From NCBI GenBank assembly GCA_003647375.1, contig QMMS01000188.1, positions 1 to 9,022 on the forward strand: 9,022 bases of DNA, read 5' to 3'. Position numbers and translations under genes: made by a program. Below the pieces are notes generated by a model. That model ran no database searches. It was not told the origin of the DNA and worked only from the letters and a program-made list of their open reading frames with translations. This document shows, piece after piece, positions 5,903 through 9,022 of the stretch (its first letter is position 1; every line of letters starts with the position of its first letter). Origin of the DNA: Deltaproteobacteria bacterium. GTDB lineage: Bacteria; Desulfobacterota; Desulfobacteria; Desulfobacterales; B30-G6.

Positions 5903-5930
5903 AATATAATACACCATCGGGTTATTTCAA
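5903..5930 (-). promoter_or_regulatory. Promoter of the BI-1 family gene
   Basis: On the minus strand, TTGAAA (5930-5925) and TATATT (5908-5903) are separated by 16 nt, a good sigma-70-type match. Transcription would start near 5897-5895 and give a leader of about 60 nt. A plus-strand TATAAT at 5905-5910 overlaps this -10 and could serve the divergent 90-residue gene, though its -35 would fall in the heptamer array and matches poorly. Confidence 0.55.
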
Positions 5931-5970
5931 CCTGAATTGAACGATTGTGGGGTTGCCGTATAGGTTCAAG

Positions 5971-6243
5971 ATGAAACCGGACCAAATATACCATGAGTTG
6001 ATTGAACTGGCGGATAAATTCAAGATATCCGTATCCGAACAGAATTTGAAGAAAACGATTGTCAAAGCAAAATCCGGTTTCTGTATCGTGAAAGACCAGA
6101 AGCACTTTATCATGGACAAGCACTTGACGGTACATAAAAAGATCGATGTTCTGGCAGCTTTTCTCAGTACACTGCCACACGAGGATCTTTACATCGTGCC
6201 GGCCCTGAGGGAAGTGCTCTACAAATACAACGATGATAAATAA
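5971..6243 (+). CDS. Conserved hypothetical protein, 90 residues
   Basis: A small soluble protein with no signal peptide or membrane segment. The pattern is an N-terminal amphipathic helix (YHELIELADKFKISV), a hairpin of strands (SGFCIVKDQKHFIMDKHLTV, 35-54), a helix (HKKIDVLAAFLSTL) and a C-terminal helix after YIVPALREVLYKY. I recall similar short proteins with a GGLCRVKG...NK...KI..LA...YLRPALREFL pattern in deltaproteobacterial genomes, but know no function. The central part resembles the strand-helix core of ImmA/IrrE-type peptidases but lacks HExxH, so no protease activity is claimed. The start at 5971 is chosen over a GTG at 5947: only the former has a (weak) TAGG upstream and fits the expected N-terminus. 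It is divergent from the BI-1 gene and 201 nt before xseA. Coding is supported by its composition; function is unknown. Confidence 0.7.
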   Translation: MKPDQIYHELIELADKFKISVSEQNLKKTIVKAKSGFCIVKDQKHFIMDKHLTVHKKIDVLAAFLSTLPHEDLYIVPALREVLYKYNDDK

Positions 6244-6309
6244 CAGAGACTATATTCTATCAATATTAAAGTTTACATAATATACCTTATCAGACGTTAA
6301 GGATAAGCA

Positions 6310-6425
6310 TGGAATATTGGAATGCTGGTAAATTGGGTTTTAAAAGTGGAATGCTCGCCTTTAGCAAAGAGACATATATCCTTTTAAACCCATCATTCCA
6401 ATATTGCATGATTCCATTATTCCAA
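6310..6425. repeat. Octamer-ladder inverted repeat upstream of xseA
   Basis: In the left arm, TGG recurs every 8 nt at 6310, 6318, 6326 and 6334 (TGGAATAT, TGGAATGC, TGGTAAAT, TGGGTTTT), with another TGGAATGC at 6347. In the right arm, CCA recurs every 8 nt at 6390, 6398, 6414 and 6422, with GCA at 6406. Inner stems GGGTTTTAAAAG (6335-6346) and CTTTTAAACCC (6381-6391) pair with one deletion. The right arm ends 19 nt before the xseA start codon. Any reading frame through it is an artefact of the repeat. Confidence 0.8.
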
Positions 6426-6444
6426 TTAAAGCGAAGCTTCGACT

Positions 6445-7791
6445 ATGCAGCCTCCCTCCGCCCAAAAACATATTTTAACGGTTTCCGAGCTCACTTTACA
6501 GATTAAGTCCCAGCTGGAAACGCGATTCCCTTTTATCTGGATTACGGGTGAGATTTCCAATTTTCGCGTTCCCGTATCCGGCCACTTCTATTTTTCTCTC
6601 AAGGATTCCCGAGCTCAGATCAATGCCGTGATGTTTCGCGGGCAAAACAGTCATTTAAAGTTTGAACCCGAGGACGGCATGCAGATAAACGGCATTGGGC
6701 GAATAAGTCTGTATGAGCCCAGAGGTACCTACCAGATTATTCTGGAATACATGGAACCCAGTGGTGTCGGTGCATTGCAGGTAGCGTTTGAGCAACTCAA
6801 ACAGAAACTGTCTTCCGAAGGGCTATTTAATGATGAGCATAAATTATCTATTCCATTTTTACCAAATAAAATAAGTGTGATAACGTCATTAACCGGCTCG
6901 GTCATCCACGACATCCTTCGGGTTTTAAACCGTCGTTTTGCCAACATTCCTCTTGAAATAATTCCTGCCAGGGTACAGGGCGATGATGCGGAAAAAGAGC
7001 TGATTGACGCCATCCGGCTGCTGAACGAACGTCGTGACGCCGATGTGGCCATTCTGGCACGGGGTGGCGGATCTCTTGAAGACTTGCAGCCATTTAATAC
7101 CGAAGGTCTTGCCAGAGAAATATTTGCATCCAAAATACCGATCATTTCAGCCGTTGGACATGAAACCGATTTTACATTGGCCGATTTTGTAGCAGATTTG
7201 CGAGTACCAACGCCATCGGCAGCAGCTGAAATTGTGGCCCCGTTGAAAACCGATCTGGAACAACAGTGTATCGATCTCCAAAGAAAGCTGATGACCACTT
7301 TTTCGAACTATCTTCGATTTCTGAAAACGTATCTTAAAGAGTTCTCCAAGCGCCTTATCGATCCCCGAAAGAAAATTCAAGATCTAAGGCTCCGAACAGA
7401 TGACTTAACCAATCGCTGTATCCGGGCATGCAGACAGGATATTCGACAACGTCGGGAGCGACTCCGGTGGCGGATGGAAAAATTGCAGACATTTTCACCA
7501 ACTGCCCGACTGCCCTACCTTAAATCAAAGCATGAGCAGTTGTATCATAACCTTCTGTCATCAATGTACAATAATTTAATGATCAAGAACAGTAACCTCC
7601 ACGCAAACCGATCCAAACTGTCAGTCTTAAGTCCCATGGCCATTCTTGAAAGAGGCTACAGTATTACCCGATCCATCCCCGGTGCTCAGGTGATCCGGGA
7701 TGCCGAAAGTGTCGCAACTGGAGATCGTTTGCAGATCCTTCTTGGAATCGGTTCACTGGAAGCTAATGTTACGAAGAACAACAAACCATAG
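6445..7791 (+). CDS. xseA: Exodeoxyribonuclease VII large subunit
   Basis: A 448-residue large subunit of exonuclease VII, which degrades single-stranded DNA from both ends to short acid-soluble oligonucleotides and works with several copies of XseB. The N-terminal OB fold is at about 10-105 (LTVSELTLQIKSQLE, WITGEISNF, GHFYFSLKD, GTYQIILEYMEP). The catalytic domain has VITSLTGSVIHDILRVLNRR (145-164), PARVQGDDAEKEL, DVAILARGGGSLEDLQPFN (200-218) and the signature SAVGHETDFTLADFVADLR (235-253) followed by VPTPSAAAE. A long coiled region (about 270-400) and the closing SPMAILERGYSIT match the family. Length is normal. The start at 6445 gives the expected N-terminus, but no real Shine-Dalgarno is visible; instead there is a CGAAGCTTCG palindrome at 6432-6441, so initiation may be weak. 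xseB follows 112 nt downstream across a repeat. Confidence 0.95.
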   Translation: MQPPSAQKHILTVSELTLQIKSQLETRFPFIWITGEISNFRVPVSGHFYFSLKDSRAQINAVMFRGQNSHLKFEPEDGMQINGIGRISLYEPRGTYQIILEYMEPSGVGALQVAFEQLKQKLSSEGLFNDEHKLSIPFLPNKISVITSLTGSVIHDILRVLNRRFANIPLEIIPARVQGDDAEKELIDAIRLLNERRDADVAILARGGGSLEDLQPFNTEGLAREIFASKIPIISAVGHETDFTLADFVADLRVPTPSAAAEIVAPLKTDLEQQCIDLQRKLMTTFSNYLRFLKTYLKEFSKRLIDPRKKIQDLRLRTDDLTNRCIRACRQDIRQRRERLRWRMEKLQTFSPTARLPYLKSKHEQLYHNLLSSMYNNLMIKNSNLHANRSKLSVLSPMAILERGYSITRSIPGAQVIRDAESVATGDRLQILLGIGSLEANVTKNNKP

Positions 7792-7862
7792 GCTGATAGA
7801 CTGTAGACTGTTAGGCTATTAGCCACCTACAGTCTAATGACCTACAGCCTAATAGCCTATAT
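7789..7862. repeat. TAG/CTA ladder inverted repeat between xseA and xseB
   Basis: In the left arm, TAG occurs at 7789, 7797, 7804, 7812 and 7820, a spacing of 8, 7, 8 and 8 nt within units like GCTGATAG, ACTGTAG and GCTATTAG. In the right arm, CTA occurs at 7827, 7834, 7842, 7849 and 7857 (7, 8, 7, 8). The arms are imperfect reverse complements with almost no loop, so the whole forms a long hairpin. The first TAG is the xseA stop codon. It separates two genes that normally sit close together. Confidence 0.8.
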
Positions 7863-7903
7863 GTACCACCCATCTACAATTAGCTATTTCAAGGAGTAAT
7901 CCA

Positions 7904-8131
7904 ATGCCCAAACAGACATTTGAAAAATCCATCCAACAGCTAGAGGAAATCGTTCAGGAACTCGAATCGGGTGATTTGCCCCTCGAAAAGGCCATTCATC
8001 GTTTCGAAGAAGGGATTAGCCTTTCCAAGCGCTGTTCCAAAATGCTGGATGAAACCGAAAAAAAAATCTCCGTGCTTATTCGTGAAACGGACGGCACTCT
8101 GTCAGAAAAACCCTTTCCCACAGACGATTGA
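7904..8131 (+). CDS. xseB: Exodeoxyribonuclease VII small subunit
   Basis: A 75-residue small subunit of exonuclease VII, which binds the coiled region of XseA and is required for activity. The family pattern is clear throughout: TFEKSIQQLEEIVQELESGDLPLEKAIHRFEEGISLSKRCSKMLDETEKKISVL, two long helices joined at SGDLPLE, with a short acidic tail. Length is typical. The start at 7904 has AAGGAG (7891-7896) at good spacing. Its stop at 8129-8131 lies four bases before the ispA start codon, so the two are almost certainly cotranscribed and probably translationally coupled. The larger 112-nt gap to xseA holds a hairpin repeat that could lower or separate expression of the two subunits. Confidence 0.95.
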   Translation: MPKQTFEKSIQQLEEIVQELESGDLPLEKAIHRFEEGISLSKRCSKMLDETEKKISVLIRETDGTLSEKPFPTDD

Positions 8132-8135
8132 CACG

Positions 8136-9022
8136 ATGATTGATTTAAAGAAATATTTAAAGTTATATCAAGATATTGTAAACAATAAAATTATCGAGTT
8201 ATTGAAAGTACCTGATAATTCCAGCCGTGTTGTACAGGCCATGCTGTATTCAATATCGGCCGGCGGAAAAAGAATCCGCCCTATTCTGACCATAGCCGCT
8301 GCCGAAGCCACCCATGCCCGAGCATCAGATGTACTACCGGTTGCCTGTGCCATCGAAATGATTCACACCTATTCATTGATACATGACGATCTGCCTGCCA
8401 TGGACAACGACACCCTCCGTCGCGGCAAGCCCACATCCCATATTCAATATGATGAAGCCACCGCCATACTGGCCGGCGACGCCCTGTTAACCCTCGCCTT
8501 TGAAATTCTTTCTTCAACGCAAAACAGCACCCCAAAAAACATGTCCCGACAACTGAAGATTATTCACGTGACGGCAACGGCTGCAGGATACCAGGGCATG
8601 GTCCAGGGTCAGATACAGGATATCTGTGCCGAGGGTGACGAATTAGACCTCGATGCACTCATTAAAATGCATTCGCTCAAAACCGGTGCCCTCATTGAAG
8701 CCTCTATTGTTGTCGGAGCACTGTTTGGAAATGCCGACCAGGAAAAAATGGATTCCCTGCGTTCCTATGCCAGGCACATCGGTCTGGCATTTCAGGTCAC
8801 CGACGACATATTGAATGTTTCAGGAGATCCCGAAAAACTTGGAAAAGCAGTCGGAACCGATACGGATAGAGGGAAAAACACCTTTCCGGGACTCATGGGT
8901 TTAAAAAATGCCACGGCATATGCTGAAAATCTTGTTCAAACCTCCTTGAAAGCGTTGCAATATTTTGATAACAAGGCAGATCCACTGCGTGCCATCGCCC
9001 GGTATATTATTGACCGAAACGA
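8136..9022 (+). CDS. ispA: Farnesyl diphosphate synthase-type prenyltransferase (3' end outside the window)
   Basis: The first 295 residues of a short-chain trans-prenyltransferase that condenses isopentenyl diphosphate with allylic diphosphates; the frame runs off the right edge, probably only a few residues short. Motifs: GGKRIRP (43-49); first Asp-rich motif DDLPAMD (84-90) followed by NDTLRRGKPT; GDALLTLAFE (114-123); LKTGALIEAS (181-190); second Asp-rich region FQVTDDILNVSGD (219-231); and KAVGTDTDRGKNTFPG. The two-residue insertion in the first motif and an aromatic (Tyr79) five residues before it fit bacterial FPP synthases, so a C15 product is favoured over C20. The second motif reads DDILN, with Asn where DDxxD has its last Asp; this occurs in relatives. 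No strong Shine-Dalgarno is present, and the four-base gap after xseB suggests coupling. In many genomes dxs follows. Confidence 0.93.
   Translation, partial: MIDLKKYLKLYQDIVNNKIIELLKVPDNSSRVVQAMLYSISAGGKRIRPILTIAAAEATHARASDVLPVACAIEMIHTYSLIHDDLPAMDNDTLRRGKPTSHIQYDEATAILAGDALLTLAFEILSSTQNSTPKNMSRQLKIIHVTATAAGYQGMVQGQIQDICAEGDELDLDALIKMHSLKTGALIEASIVVGALFGNADQEKMDSLRSYARHIGLAFQVTDDILNVSGDPEKLGKAVGTDTDRGKNTFPGLMGLKNATAYAENLVQTSLKALQYFDNKADPLRAIARYIIDRN

Noticed and set aside
5848..6180. A minus-strand frame of 110 codons opposite the 90-residue protein
   Set aside because: It ends in repeat-encoded sequence (NTKHQTPNTKY) and runs across the BI-1 promoter.
6286..6307. CTTATC...GATAAG short palindrome upstream of xseA as a terminator
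   Set aside because: A 6-bp AT-rich stem with a 10-nt loop and no T-run is too weak to support a call.
6309..6506. A plus-strand frame of 65 codons before xseA
   Set aside because: It is largely translated octamer repeat and overlaps the true xseA start in another frame.
3483..7862. CRISPR array as explanation of the ladders
   Set aside because: The units are 7-8 nt with no spacers of constant length, and no cas genes are nearby.

Overview
The window looks like ordinary chromosome from a Gram-negative bacterium of moderate GC. It is most likely a sulfate-reducing deltaproteobacterium (Desulfobacterota, Desulfobacterales-like). This rests on gene order and protein flavour: xseA-xseB-ispA in a row, a GalE / GlmU-like / GlmM sugar-nucleotide group, a small conserved protein I associate with this lineage, and gaps packed with short-period hairpin repeats. 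The taxon is an inference, since no rRNA or tRNA is present.

Layout from left to right. Positions 1-349 hold no convincing gene, but contain a long imperfect inverted repeat and, at the right end, a promoter-like site. Next comes an overlapping RelB/RelE-type toxin-antitoxin pair (350-812). Only 38 nt later starts galE (851-1870). GalE overlaps by 29 nt a 547-residue protein (1842-3485) that joins a MarR/EPS-type winged helix-turn-helix to a GlmU-like left-handed beta-helix. A 240-nt gap with a heptamer-ladder inverted repeat separates it from glmM (3726-5090). The glmM ribosome binding site lies in the loop and stem of a perfect 11-bp hairpin. glmM converges on a Bax-inhibitor-1/YccA-family membrane protein gene (5133-5834, minus strand), with a hairpin cluster between them. 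Divergent from that gene is a 90-residue conserved protein (5971-6243). Then follow xseA (6445-7791), xseB (7904-8131) and ispA (8136 to the window edge, incomplete).

Function: galE, the wHTH/beta-helix fusion and glmM all point to UDP-hexose and UDP-GlcNAc supply for cell-surface polysaccharide and peptidoglycan. The fusion could be a regulator that senses or acts on a sugar nucleotide. XseA and XseB are the two subunits of exonuclease VII. IspA makes the C15 prenyl diphosphate, and in many bacteria it sits beside xseB and dxs.

The most unusual non-coding feature is that four of the gaps carry repeats with the same design but unrelated units: 7- or 8-nt ladders, three of them folded as inverted repeats. 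Two begin exactly at the stop codon of the preceding gene, and one fills the predicted 5' leader of the minus-strand membrane protein gene. A different two-hairpin element occurs on both sides of glmM. The best candidates for something undescribed are the wHTH-GlmU-like fusion, the hairpin that masks the glmM start, and the ladder-repeat family.
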